From contig OZ025243.1 of assembly GCA_964019155.1 (NCBI GenBank), positions 4,057,859 to 4,121,858 of the forward strand: a stretch of DNA of 64,000 bases. Direction: 5' to 3'. Position 1 is the first letter of the stretch, and each line of letters starts with the position of its first letter. Below are positions 36,729 to 47,426 of this stretch, piece by piece. The notes below the pieces were generated by a model. The model had not been told where the DNA came from. It worked only from the letters and a program-made list of their open reading frames with translations, and did no database searches. The position numbers and the translations under genes are program-made. The DNA is from Osedax fenrisi (Eukaryota > Annelida > Polychaeta > Sabellida > Siboglinidae).

Positions 36729-38090
36729 TTATATTTCTTTATTTATAAAACATATATGTTTTTCATATAAGATTTTCATATATATATGAAAATCTTTGGC
36801 CAGTATATATAATTTATTTTCTCTGCGTGCTCTTGAACAGCCTACATATAATTGACCATAGGCGAAGCATTCGGTTTCAAGATATAAGCCCACGACTTTA
36901 AAAGAATGTCCTTGAGATGTGTTTATTGTCATGGAAAAACAAAGTTTTATTGGAAATTGGTGTCTTCTAAAATTAAAGGGATAATCTGATGGTATCAGTG
37001 GTATTTTGGGAAACATTACTTCTTCTCCCTTATATTAACCCGTTAGTATTTTGGCTTCTATCAAATTATTTTGTAAATTAGTTATGATCAATCTGGATCC
37101 ATTACATCATTTTGGGGGATTTAAATTTCTTAATAGCATGATTGGCGCTGCTACTTTTAGTGCTATTTTATGGTCTGGTAATCCGGAAAGTGTAATGGAA
37201 TTCAAAAATTCTATGTGATATTCTACAACTTATTTTCTTTTGTACTCTGTCTATGGACCTATATACTTTCATCTATCCTGGAAATTTATTTAGTAAATTT
37301 TGATTTATTTTATATACATCGTCATTTTTAGGTGTTAATATATATCTTTCGCAAAGCCAATTTTCATCCAAATAAGTGTCTTCTACATTTTCATAAATTG
37401 TCGTGATGAGTTCATTTTTATTTTCCATTATATTTCCGCACGGGATAATATCTATACCATTATTTTTCTGCGTCATTCCATTACCTATATTTAAGAGATG
37501 ATTTTCGAATGTGGCTGTATCGTGATTGTTTGATGAGAATACTCTCATGTTTTTAGTTAATCTTATATTTTTCCACATTACTGAAGTTTTCAAACACGAA
37601 TTTATGTGGTCTGTCTTTGTACATCTTTTCACTACTGGAAGAATTTGCAGGAAATCTCTGCTAAGTATTAATGTCTGTCCTCCCATTGGCTTATATTTGT
37701 TTACTATGTCTCTTACCATTCTATATACGGCTTCTAATGCATGCTTGTGAGTCATTGTGCATTCATCCCAAATAATAAATGTACAGCTTCTAAATAGTTT
37801 CCCTGATTTTGTATTATTCTTTATTATGTTTAACTGTATTGGAATCTAAAAATGGAATGGGCTGTTATACAGTTCAATAATAGAGTTGATGCTATTCTTG
37901 ATGATGCTACGGCAATATGTCCTTTATTTGCCATCTTCATTTTAGCTAGCAATAAATTAATCAAAAAAGTGTTTCCAGTTCTTGCGAGGGTATCTAGGAA
38001 AAACAATTTTCCATCTTCGTTATTTATACTTTGTAAGATTTTGTTATAATATATTCTTTGTTCATCATTCAATTTAATTTCATTTGCTTT
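36729..38090 (-). pseudogene. Helitron PIF1-like helicase pseudogene
   Basis: Minus-strand pieces in family order. First LNDEQRIYYNKILQSI, then a damaged P-loop (LARTGNTFLINLLLAK, where family members read GGTGKT). Next MTHKHALEAVYRMVRDI, GGQTLILSRDFLQILPV, NSCLKTSVMWKNIRLTKNMR and, after a gap with stops, MTINTSQGHSFKVVGLYLE and LYVGCSRAR (motif VI). In intact elements this domain follows a Rep nuclease, which is absent here. Frameshifts, stops and the lost P-loop lysine make it non-functional. Confidence 0.85.
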
Positions 38091-38095
38091 CCATC

Positions 38096-38455
38096 GGCCC
38101 TAATGCGTGCTTGTGAGTCATTGTGCATTCATCCCAAAAAATAAATGTACAGCTCTAAATAGTTTCCTGATTTTGAATTATTCTTTATACTGTAAATGAA
38201 ATCTTCGTTTAACTGTATTGGAATCTTAAAAATGAATGTTCTACAGTTCAATAATATAGTTTCTGCTATTCCTGATAATTCTACGGCAATATATTCTTTA
38301 TTTGTCATCTACATTTTAGCTAGCAATAAATTAATCAAAAAAGTTTTTCCAATTCCTGCGGGGAAAAACAATTTTCCATCTTCGTTATTTACACTTTGTA
38401 AGATTTTGTTATAAACTATTCTTTGTTCATCATTCAATTTAATTTCATTTGCTTG
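38096..38455 (-). pseudogene. Duplicated start of the Helitron helicase
   Basis: A second copy of about 350 bp of the helicase start. Here the P-loop reads PAGIGKTFLINLLLAK, keeping GKT, whereas the neighbouring copy has GNT. The preceding LNDEQRIVYNKILQSVNNED is intact. It ends upstream at a hairpin-like CCGGGCTACTTCCCGGCG. Confidence 0.75.
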
Positions 38456-39000
38456 AACATTTTCCGGGCTACTTCCCGGCGTTGCCTGGGTATAATAATA
38501 ACTAATCGTTATCAACGTAGATGTAAACAAAGATTTATTTATAGAAAACAATTTATTTATTAAATAATTAATAACAAAGCATTTAAATTTAATTGTTTAT
38601 CGAAAAATTTAAAATTTCTTCGTTAAAAATATCGAAAACGTAAACGTTATCACCGTTTATTGTCATTTACGAATGCATTAATTATGGTAAAATGAATATA
38701 ATTACATTTTTACGAAACGCCTCACATTCGCATACATTTTATATGTGAAACATTTTCTTAGAAAATCAAAAGATTTCCCTATAGAGGGAAATAGGTCGAT
38801 AAAGGACAGTTTTACGTAATTATGATCGGTGTAGAGGCGGCAATAAAAAATTCATCCGAACAACCACAATACTTTTTTCGTAGAGAATTAGTAGCAATTT
38901 AAATTTTGTAAATCCGTCGAGCCATTTTCTTAAACATCGAACGCATATAAATAAATAAATAAATAAATAAATATTTAAATAGACTTTCTTTTATATGTAT

Positions 39001-39003
<3 letters not shown>

Positions 39004-39039
<36 letters not shown>

Positions 39040-39413
39040 TATTCGTATGTTGATTAATGGGGTTTAATGGGTTTCTTAGTTTTCTTTATGTATGTAAACC
39101 TTTAATATCTAAGTACTTTGTTTATTCTTAGTTACTTCCGGTTTTACTCCGTCTGTATTGTCTGAACACATTATCTTTACATATATAAGATATATTTTAT
39201 ATGAATGCTGAATACTATATTACATACTAATGTAAATAGATATCCTACATATTTTACATAGTAAACTGTATAATATATAGTGATCTAAATATACAGTGTA
39301 TATATTACATGTCTTATAAGCCATGTATACATGCAGGTAATGACACTATAAAAAGTATTACAAAGTTTATACAACAATACAATAATTCAACAATATACTG
39401 ATTTATAATATTT

Positions 39414-39477
<64 letters not shown>

Positions 39478-39556
39478 GTGATGATGATTATGTTGATGAT
39501 ATTCTGTATATTATGCACAGAATAGGGTCATGTAGATCCTTTCGCTCGTGCGGGAA
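39004..39556. other. AT-rich spacer with (TA)n
   Basis: TA runs at 39,004-39,036 and about 39,426-39,475; no gene recognised. Confidence 0.6.
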
Positions 39557-39636
39557 GAAAATAATAATAGATAATATTAATACGATGTATATTATTATTA
39601 ATTTGTTATCGTATTAATATTATCTATTATTATTTT

Positions 39637-39637
<1 letters not shown>
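39557..39637. repeat. Perfect 30-bp hairpin
   Basis: Arms 39,557-39,586 and 39,608-39,637 are exact reverse complements (GAAAATAATAATAGATAATA... outward), with a 21-nt loop. It sits next to a (TA)n run. Confidence 0.9.
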
Positions 39638-39695
<58 letters not shown>

Positions 39696-39764
39696 AATGT
39701 ATAATGTATTTATATTATATAAAACCTTTATCTTGAATATTTTACTAATACTCTTTTTAGTGCA

Positions 39765-39925
39765 GAAATTTTCACGAGTCTATCTAGGGTTAACTATCGT
39801 GGTGGTTAACAACTTCTGGGGTTACGGTAGTCCGGGGTTAACTATATCGGGGTTAACAATATAGTGTGGGTTAAACGGTTACGAGGTGTACACGGTTGCA
39901 AGGGTTGCAGGGGTTAAACGATGTA
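39765..39925. repeat. Degenerate GGGGTTAAC repeats
   Basis: Seven or more units such as AGGGTTAACTATC, GGGGTTACGG, GGGGTTAACTAT, GGGGTTAACAAT and GGGGTTAAACG at irregular spacing. Similar ACCCTTAA runs occur at 55,100-55,145. Not a canonical telomere array. Confidence 0.5.
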
Positions 39926-40504
39926 AATAATACTGAACTATGCGAATGTTCTACTTAATAATAATAATAAGTAATCGTAATATGTAACAATATTGAAAAT
40001 TTTCGTAAAATTAAAAATTTTAATTTTGATTTAAAATGTTATTAAAATTTTATAAAGTCATTAATATATAATTATATATAATTACCTTAATTAACAAATA
40101 GGGTACCTATACGTATAGCTATGGATATTGTTTTAATAAAATGGGTATATTAGAAGATATATATATCTTTTATAAAATCATTTTATTTAATTTAATTTAT
40201 TCATTTTATTTATTTATCATTTTATCAAATATTTTATAAAATCAATATATTATTTTATTGATGATTAAATATAAAGTTGTATAAGAAATGTATAATATTG
40301 AAAATTGTTTAGTCATATTCTTGTAATTGCTACATTCGTACATTGAAATATTATTATTATATTATAATATAGAACAGGCGATCACAAAAAATGTATATAC
40401 CATACATTATATAACATAATGTAATAGATAAATATTAATATATTAATATTGTTATATTGTCCTACATATATGTAGTTCTATGTAATATATACAATAGTTA
40501 TATG

Positions 40505-40505
<1 letters not shown>

Positions 40506-40574
<69 letters not shown>
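40506..40574. repeat. (TA)n microsatellite
   Basis: About 68 bp of TA. Confidence 0.95.
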
Positions 40575-40578
<4 letters not shown>

Positions 40579-40797
40579 GTATCAACCCTTCCAATTAAAT
40601 AGGTTATTTAACGTTTCTTATATTTTAGAATAATATATAAATTACATTTAAAAATAATTTTATATTTATATACAAAATATAAATATATATGCAATACAAT
40701 ACACTATTTTATTAAATACATAGATAATACGTATTATGTACTTTATAAAGTACTTTACATTATTAATATACGTTGGTGTTGATATAATGCAATATAG

Positions 40798-40874
40798 TAC
40801 ACTATATTATCAAGACCTCCTATAACCTCCTATAACACAAGAGGTTATAGGAGGTATTGATAATATATAGTGTA
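40798..40874. ncRNA. Pre-miRNA-like hairpin candidate
   Basis: A 77-nt hairpin: a 32-nt arm (TACACTATATTATCAAGACC...) pairs with the 3' arm (...GGTATTGATAATATATAGTG) with one mismatch and a 2-nt bulge, around an 11-nt loop. Size and shape suit an animal microRNA precursor, but a small inverted repeat or MITE remnant is equally possible. Confidence 0.25.
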
Positions 40875-41056
40875 TACCGTTTTATCACACTTTATTTTAT
40901 TGATAACATATTTATATTTTTAATAATTTGGAATGAATATACCCCGATATTATAATTATATATATATTATAATATATATATATATATTGTATACTGTTGA
41001 GTTTTTTTTATTTCACTTCTATTATATTACTTGTTTATTTTAAAGTATACAGTTAC

Positions 41057-41086
41057 CTTGCCTTTATACTCTCTAATAGAAAGTTT
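41057..41086 (-). CDS. Possible upstream micro-exon of gene A
   Basis: Minus strand: acceptor ataatacatag, 30 nt reading KLSIREYKGK, donor AAG|GTAACT; phase 0 at both ends like the confirmed gene A exons. On the correct strand and upstream, but 14 kb away across the Helitrons. A weak candidate. Confidence 0.22.
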
Positions 41087-41202
41087 CTATGTATTATTAC
41101 ATTTATTGTTTTATAATATTTCTAATAACGAATACATTATTACAAATGCTATATCTTTTATTTTGGCAGGTTATTATTTTACTAAATGAGTTTGTAATAT
41201 AT

Positions 41203-41985
41203 TAGTGAAATGGAAATAAACTCTACGAAAACACAAATAATGGCAAATTCTGAAGGTATTTTCACATCAGAAATAAAAATAAATAACGAGCCACTAGAAG
41301 TAGTTGACAGTTTTAAATACATAGAGGCAATTATCGACGATAAAGGTTAAAAGGCTGAAATATTAGCTAGAATCAGACAGACGATTGTAGCTCTATCTAG
41401 ACTAAATGTTATATGGTACGATAAAAGAATACAACTGAAACTGAAAACCCGACTCATTCAGTCACTAATCAATTCAATTTTCTTATATATGAAACATGGA
41501 CAATAACGAAGGAACTGAAAAGAAAAATAACAACATCAGAAATGCGGTACTTAAGACGATTATTGAACATATAATGCAGAGATAGATCTAATTCGAATTA
41601 CTAACATTGAAGTACGCAATAGAATTACCAAAGAAATCGGTGCACATTCGGATCTACTAGTAATGGTCATCGCGAAGAAATTGAGATAGTTTGGTCATGT
41701 AACAATATCAAATTCCATGTTCAAAAAATTGTGCAGGGTTCTATTGAAGGTATACCTTCATAAGAGAAGACGAGGTAGGCCAAAAATGCAATGGAAAACA
41801 ATATCGTGAAATGTACTGGTCTTGATATAAATAAAGCGACGAGAGCCGCGGAAACAGAGAGGGATAGCATTTTTTTTGACAAATCTACTGCGCCCCTAAG
41901 GCATCCAAATGCTAATATTTGTAACAAAGATAACAAATATGTTAGTAGATACCTACTTAGTTATAGCAGAGTTGTTATATTGTAG
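41203..41985 (+). pseudogene. RTE-like LINE C-terminal relic
   Basis: Plus-strand reading with several stops and frameshifts: MEINSTKTQIM, VVDSFKYIEAIID, ILARIRQTIVALSRLN, TRLIQSLINSIFLY, NRITKEIGAHSDLL, LRFGHV-like, RRRGRPKMQWKTI and CTGLDINKATRAAETERDS. These are the usual C-terminal motifs of RTE-type reverse transcriptases. Only the last third survives. Confidence 0.8.
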
Positions 41986-42185
41986 AGAACATACAGAAAC
42001 TGGTTATTGATGAATCAAATACCGAGGAGATCTCTTCGCTAACACGTTGATATGTTCGTAGTATTTAAAAGTATACATAAACATATCATATGTTACATAT
42101 TCCTATTGTCAAATATACGTTTTAGTTTAATAGGTGTATGAGTATGTTTAATCTAGGAGTCATTTACAATTAGTTTTATAGTTTG

Positions 42186-42221
<36 letters not shown>

Positions 42222-43190
42222 ATATTATTAAAATTGACATAAACTATGTGATACAAATATTTAGATTCTTTTATAAATATTATATTACAATTATGACAAA
42301 TTTATTAATTATATTTTATACTTTGTTTGGAAGCTATCCTTGGAATCAAATATTTGTTTTAGTTTTTTTTGTTCATTTTTTTTATATTTGTGATTATTGT
42401 TTATTTTACTGTATGTATATCCATATGTTATTTATTGTATTTTGTCCGAATGAAGATGATTAAGTATGATATTACACTACTGTTAGGAGATAACGAATTA
42501 AAAAAGCTCATCGCTTTCACTGATTCTCCTTAGTCAACATTATCTATAAACTGATTCAATTAATTCATATAAATATATATATATATATATATATACTTAT
42601 GCTTTAATATATGTTACCAATGTTAGCAAATATTTAAACTTTATACTTTCGATTGTATATTTGCTTAAATAAATTAGCAATCAATCAATTAATATAAATT
42701 AATAAATATTAAATATTGACGATGATTATTATGTAATCCTTTATTTTTTAATAATATAGTGTTATATCGTATATGTGTAATATATGTTTTATATCGATAC
42801 ATTTGTATATTATTGAGAAGGTTTTAAGTTGAAATTTTTTTTCATAAATTTAAAAACGTATTAAAAAAATCAGTTTATTGGATATATCAGCAATATTTTG
42901 AATAATAAAAAAATAAAAAAAACGTATTTAGACTATTTATTTAATTATGAATATTTTATACATTAAATATTTTTTTATAGGATTTATGGTTTATGTTAGA
43001 TACCGAGAGTGTTCATATTCGGGAACTGTCCGTATTCGGATACTTTCCCCTAATTATATTTTACTCATGAGAATTTGATAAAGTAAATTATAGATAATTA
43101 ATATTAAAAATAACCTCACTTATTCATATTATTAGATTAAAATATGTATATTACTACAGCGAATTAGTTAATAAAATGGTCTAAAATCTA
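41986..43190. other. AT-rich spacer
   Basis: (TA)n runs near 42,190 and 42,570. Paired sequences GTTCATATTCGGGAAC and GTATTCGGATAC lie at 43,010-43,055. Possible LINE 3' tail near 42,350-42,480 but not convincing. No gene seen. Confidence 0.5.
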
Positions 43191-45604
43191 AGTAGGGGAA
43201 AGTCGCAAAATACCTCATAATACCGACACCCTCTCGTATCTCAGTAATCTATAGATTACTATAAACGTCAACTATAGTTACTATAGTAACAATAATATAT
43301 TATATATAATAATTATCAACAAATTATATATACATGTATGTTCGTGCACGAACTATTAGTAATTTAATGGTAAATATGAATAAGTATTTTTTCTTCAAAA
43401 TATTTAACCCTACAGTTGCTATTTGATAAAATGTAATATTCTGATTTTACTTTTAAATATTTGAATAATAACTTTTTTTAAATCATTGTAAATAATGTAA
43501 TTAATTAAAATAAAACGTAATGTTATGCATAATATTGTAGATTAATTTAATTTATAACAAATATATTATATACAAATATACAAATATTATAACTAGAATA
43601 AGTATTAAGTTAATACTATTAACCAATATATTTAAATTATAGTAACCCATATTATTTTCCTAATACAGACCCCCTAAATTATCCTATTACCGCACTGTTA
43701 AAAAAAACCCTTTAGTTTTCGTGAAATAAACCCTTTAATCGATGACCGTTTAAACAAAGGGTTTGGTAACCTTTAGTTAGGCTTTTTTTCAAACTAAAGG
43801 GTTTAGGTCGAATATCTACTAAAGGGTTTGGAAACCTTTAGTTATACCGTTCTTCGAACTAAAGGGTTTGGTATAATAAATTACAAACCCTTTAGTTACG
43901 CATTTATTATACTAAAGGGTTTCGTGCGAATATCCACTAAAGGGTTTGAAACCCTTTAGTTGAGCCATTTTTATAATAAAGGGTTTCGTGAAAATATCTA
44001 ATAAATGATAGAATTTCATAAAATATTATTGAATTGATTATCAGTTGTATTTTAATTTGTATTATTATAATTAATTAAATAATTAATTAATTAAATAATT
44101 AATTAATTAAATAATTAATTAATTAAATAATTAATTAATAAAATATTATAATGTTTTAAATGTTATGTTATACATAATATTTAATAAACGTATAACTGTT
44201 ATATATCCAATATTGAGTATTTAATTAAACATGATTTCCAATAGTATCATCTTAATTAATATACTTAATGTCCAATGTAATATATTACATTTGTATACAA
44301 AGGTCTGGTTTACCTAATTCGAGTTAGGTAATTATAAAATTTGAATAGAAATATTGATTATTTATTAAAATTTCAATTTTAAAATAAAATTTTATTTATA
44401 TAATGACGAATATTACCTTAAATATAAAATAAAAATAATAATTGATTACTAATTTTTAATAGGGTATAATTAAATAAATATTTTAAAATAGAGAAAATTT
44501 GATAAAATAATATAGTTTTACTTAGAATAATTAATAATGTTGGCATAATAATTGTGTATATAATAAGTATACGAATCACCACTATGCATTTCGTGAAACC
44601 CTTTAGTATCTACAAATACGATTAAAGGGTTTTGTTTAGCGAAACCCTTTAGTTATTGATATTTGATAAAGTAAAGGGTTTTGAAAGCTATTATAATAGC
44701 TATATATATATTAACTCATAAATAGAAACCCTTTATATATGCAAATTTAAGGTATTAAAGGGTTTCGACAAACCCTTTAGTTTCATATTAAATACGACTA
44801 AAGGGTTTGGTAAACGAAACCCTTTACGTATTGATATTTTATAAAGTAAAGGGTTTTGAATGCATTTATTTTTTATGGATAAATAGAAACCTTTTACGTG
44901 TGCATATTTAAAGTACTAAAGGGTTTCGACAAACCCTTTAGTTATATACGAAATACAAGTAAAGGGTTTGGTAAATAAACTGAAACGAAACCCTTTACTT
45001 ATTGATATTTTATAAAGTAAAGGGTTTTGAACGCTATTATTTTTAACAGTGCGACCCCATGTGATTTATAATATTAAATCAAAATAGATCATAGTTTTAC
45101 TTTGAAATTGTTTTATTTGTGTGTGCATCATTTAACTCGTCAATTGTATATTTTAACAGTCTACATAATACTATACAATAAGTCTATAGTAAATGTAGTT
45201 ATATTCATAATAAGTTAATTTTAAGTTTAATATTAAAATATAATATAAAATTATAAATGTAATATGCATATTAAAACTTAAATTCAATGATATCGCGTAC
45301 GTTTTGTAATTCATTTAATCTATTCGTATATGTTATTTTGATTTATTAATATAATAGTCTTATCCACTACACGTACTTTAGGGGGTCGATAATTGGGCGG
45401 GGCGGTATTAAACATAGGTATCAAATTACCGAACTTATTTAACCCCTGTCTATTCTTGCCAATACAATTATATCAAACATTTAAAATAGTAACATTATTT
45501 ATTATCATAATATTACCCTAATCACAAAAATTCAAATACATATATTGAATAAGTTATTACTAATAGCCATTAAGGGGTCGGTAATATGATATGTCCCCCT
45601 AACT
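43191..45604. mobile_element. Possible larger element enclosing the CACTA-like insertion
   Basis: The left edge (AGTAGGGGAAAG... TCATAATACCGACACCCTC) resembles the reverse complement of the right edge (AGTTAGGGGGACATATCATA... TTACCGACCCCTTA), with an indel. The inner element lies inside. No target duplication was found, so the boundary is tentative. Confidence 0.3.
43693..45051. mobile_element. Non-autonomous CACTA-like transposon with subterminal motif arrays
   Basis: 1,359 bp bounded by perfect 12-bp inverted repeats, CACTGTTAAAAA and TTTTTAACAGTG, with CG flanking on each side. Both subterminal regions (43,707-43,990 and 44,595-45,045) are packed with AAACCCTTTAG and its reverse complement CTAAAGGGTTT, roughly 25 copies in alternating orientation; the AT-rich middle has none. 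CACT(A/G) ends with clustered subterminal repeats are known for the CACTA (EnSpm/CMC) superfamily, whose transposase binds them. No transposase is encoded. A TAATTAATTAAAT minisatellite lies at about 44,065-44,145. Confidence 0.65.
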
Positions 45605-45639
45605 ATTTCGTTATTAATAATTAATATTTTTATTTTTAT

Positions 45640-45908
45640 ATATCATGTTTACTTTCCTACGATTTTATTGTTTTTGGATATTTATATTCTTGTTACGATT
45701 TACATCATAGTGTAAGCAACACGTGCCATCGTGGTATATCACCGCAGTGAGGGTGTTATTTTCTTATGTTAATATTATGTATATTTTTATATTATTTTAC
45801 TTATGGCATTTGTAAACCATCATTTATTATTCATCATTACATTATTGTATCGTGTCATTTAGTGTGTCAATACTCAATAAACTATATATCTATCTATCTA
45901 TCTATCTA
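45640..45908 (+). mobile_element. Short 5'-truncated LINE 3' end
   Basis: Ends AATAAACTATA then (TATC)n, exactly like the LINE at 53.9 kb. The preceding bases (ATGGCATTTGTAAACCATCA versus ATGGCATTTATAAATCATTA) also match. Only the 3' UTR survived. Confidence 0.6.
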
Positions 45909-46800
45909 ACTGTATTTGTGTTTTAAATAAATATCATATAATAATAATACATATACACATATATATATATATATATTCTATCCTAAATGAGATTTAAATA
46001 TCATAGGACATATATTACCCATGTCCGGTGAACATTGCCTGGTGTACGCGATAAGACTGAGTTACGTACATAATTCGTCATGGTATATGTGCGTTGAACT
46101 TGTGCTATATATGGATTTATATATAACATAATATATATATATATACTATAGACCGAAGTCTATGGTCTATGGTGTATATGCATATACATTATAGATGCAT
46201 GTCCAATATCATATTTTTCATAATAAATCTGTTTCGCCCAAAGAATAAAGATTATACGACCTATAGACACAATATTTAATTACTATTTTTTAATAGAACA
46301 ACATTTATAATATAAAAGATTATAGTTAATTTAAAAAATATAATTCTATATCCCACTATGATATATATATATATATATATATCACATCCTATTACTTAAA
46401 TAGGTATATACTATTAATATATTTATTAACTCTTTTTATATTGATATGAAAATACAGTAATTACTCAAGTTAACTTAATTATGAGTCATGTATCGTTATT
46501 ATTAAAATAAATATATACTACTTATTAATTTTGATTCAGGATGTTATTAATTTAATCTTAACATATAATACATATTTTATTAGACTTACATATTATTTTT
46601 CAATATTATACTTTTAATTTCAACAAAAGTAATTTAGTATTATTACATTATATTAAAAAATATAATTGTTTATTTAAAATATGTTGACAATAACATTTTA
46701 TAAATTAAAATGTTGTTGATTAATCTGTTTACTTTATTTGGAAATTAAAAACAACTATATTCTATTTATTTAATAATTAATAGTTGTTGATTTTTTTTAG
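45909..46800. other. AT-rich spacer upstream of gene B
   Basis: TA runs at about 45,960-45,975, 46,130-46,145 and 46,360-46,380. A CpG-bearing segment at 46,025-46,070 is flanked by splice-like sites on the minus strand but reads only 38 nt. No gene called. Confidence 0.45.
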
Positions 46801-46831
46801 AAACATTCAATACACGCTGGAAATGCGTTCC

Positions 46832-46900
46832 CTATATATACACATGTCAATTCAACAAAATGGCCGTCCCATGGAGATTTTCCCTTTATGATGATTAAGT
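46832..46900 (+). promoter_or_regulatory. Candidate gene B promoter/5' UTR exon
   Basis: CCTATATATACAC resembles a TATA box. About 20 bp later ATGGCCGTCCCATGGAG opens a 12-codon upstream ORF whose stop (TAA) is followed at once by GTAAGA, a donor. A matching acceptor, cgtaaatag, lies just before the gene B start near 47,390. This would make a 5' UTR exon; speculative. Confidence 0.25.
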
Positions 46901-47426
46901 AAGAGACAACAAAATAATTAAATTATAATAAAATAGAAAAATAATTGAGATATAAAATAATTATATAAGAAAATAAAAAAAAAATAAATTATTAATACTA
47001 GATAATTATCAACTTATAAAATAAGGAAATAATAGTTATGTATAAAGAAAAATGTAAACATTATTTCTATTTTAAGAATCTATAAAGTTAAAATTAAATT
47101 TATATTGAAGATAACAATTTGAATCAAAGAAAATCGTACGAACAAATGGTACCATAATACTATTTATATAATTATGTCTATACATTATTTATTTAATAAT
47201 TAACGATATTTTGAAGAAGTATAACATATCATTGTAGAAAATAAATACTATTTTAGTTGAGGTTGAAAATGTATGATAACAATCGAATACTAAATAATAC
47301 ATTTATGTTTATTTACGCGTATTATGTTTTTATTTAGAAAATTAAAATCAAAATATCGATTTCGATCGAATCGAATATTTCCGTAAATAGAAAAATTTAA
47401 ATTCTCGTCGGACGCAACCGTACACC

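Larger units (their letters stand above)
36270..39003 (-). mobile_element. Helitron with helicase remnants
   Basis: On the minus strand the 5' end is TCTATACATATAAAAGAAAG at 39,003 (preceded by A). The 3' end is the hairpin CCCGGGCAACACCGGGG followed by GCCAGCTAG, then T, at 36,270. It carries broken PIF1-like helicase sequence. A second internal 3'-like end (hairpin then CCAGCTAG) lies at 36,596 and a third partial one near 38,465. A roughly 280-bp block at 36,313-36,593 recurs directly at 38,496-38,776, so one Helitron appears to sit inside or beside a copy of another. Confidence 0.75.

Noticed and set aside
43690..45060. CRISPR-like array or telomere repeat
   Set aside because: The AAACCCTTTAG motifs alternate in orientation, are irregularly spaced and lie within transposon ends; the motif order is not TTTAGGG. 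The genome is eukaryotic.
46025..46070. 38-nt minus-strand exon between aactcag and GTAATA
   Set aside because: Weak acceptor, and its exit phase does not fit the gene A exons.
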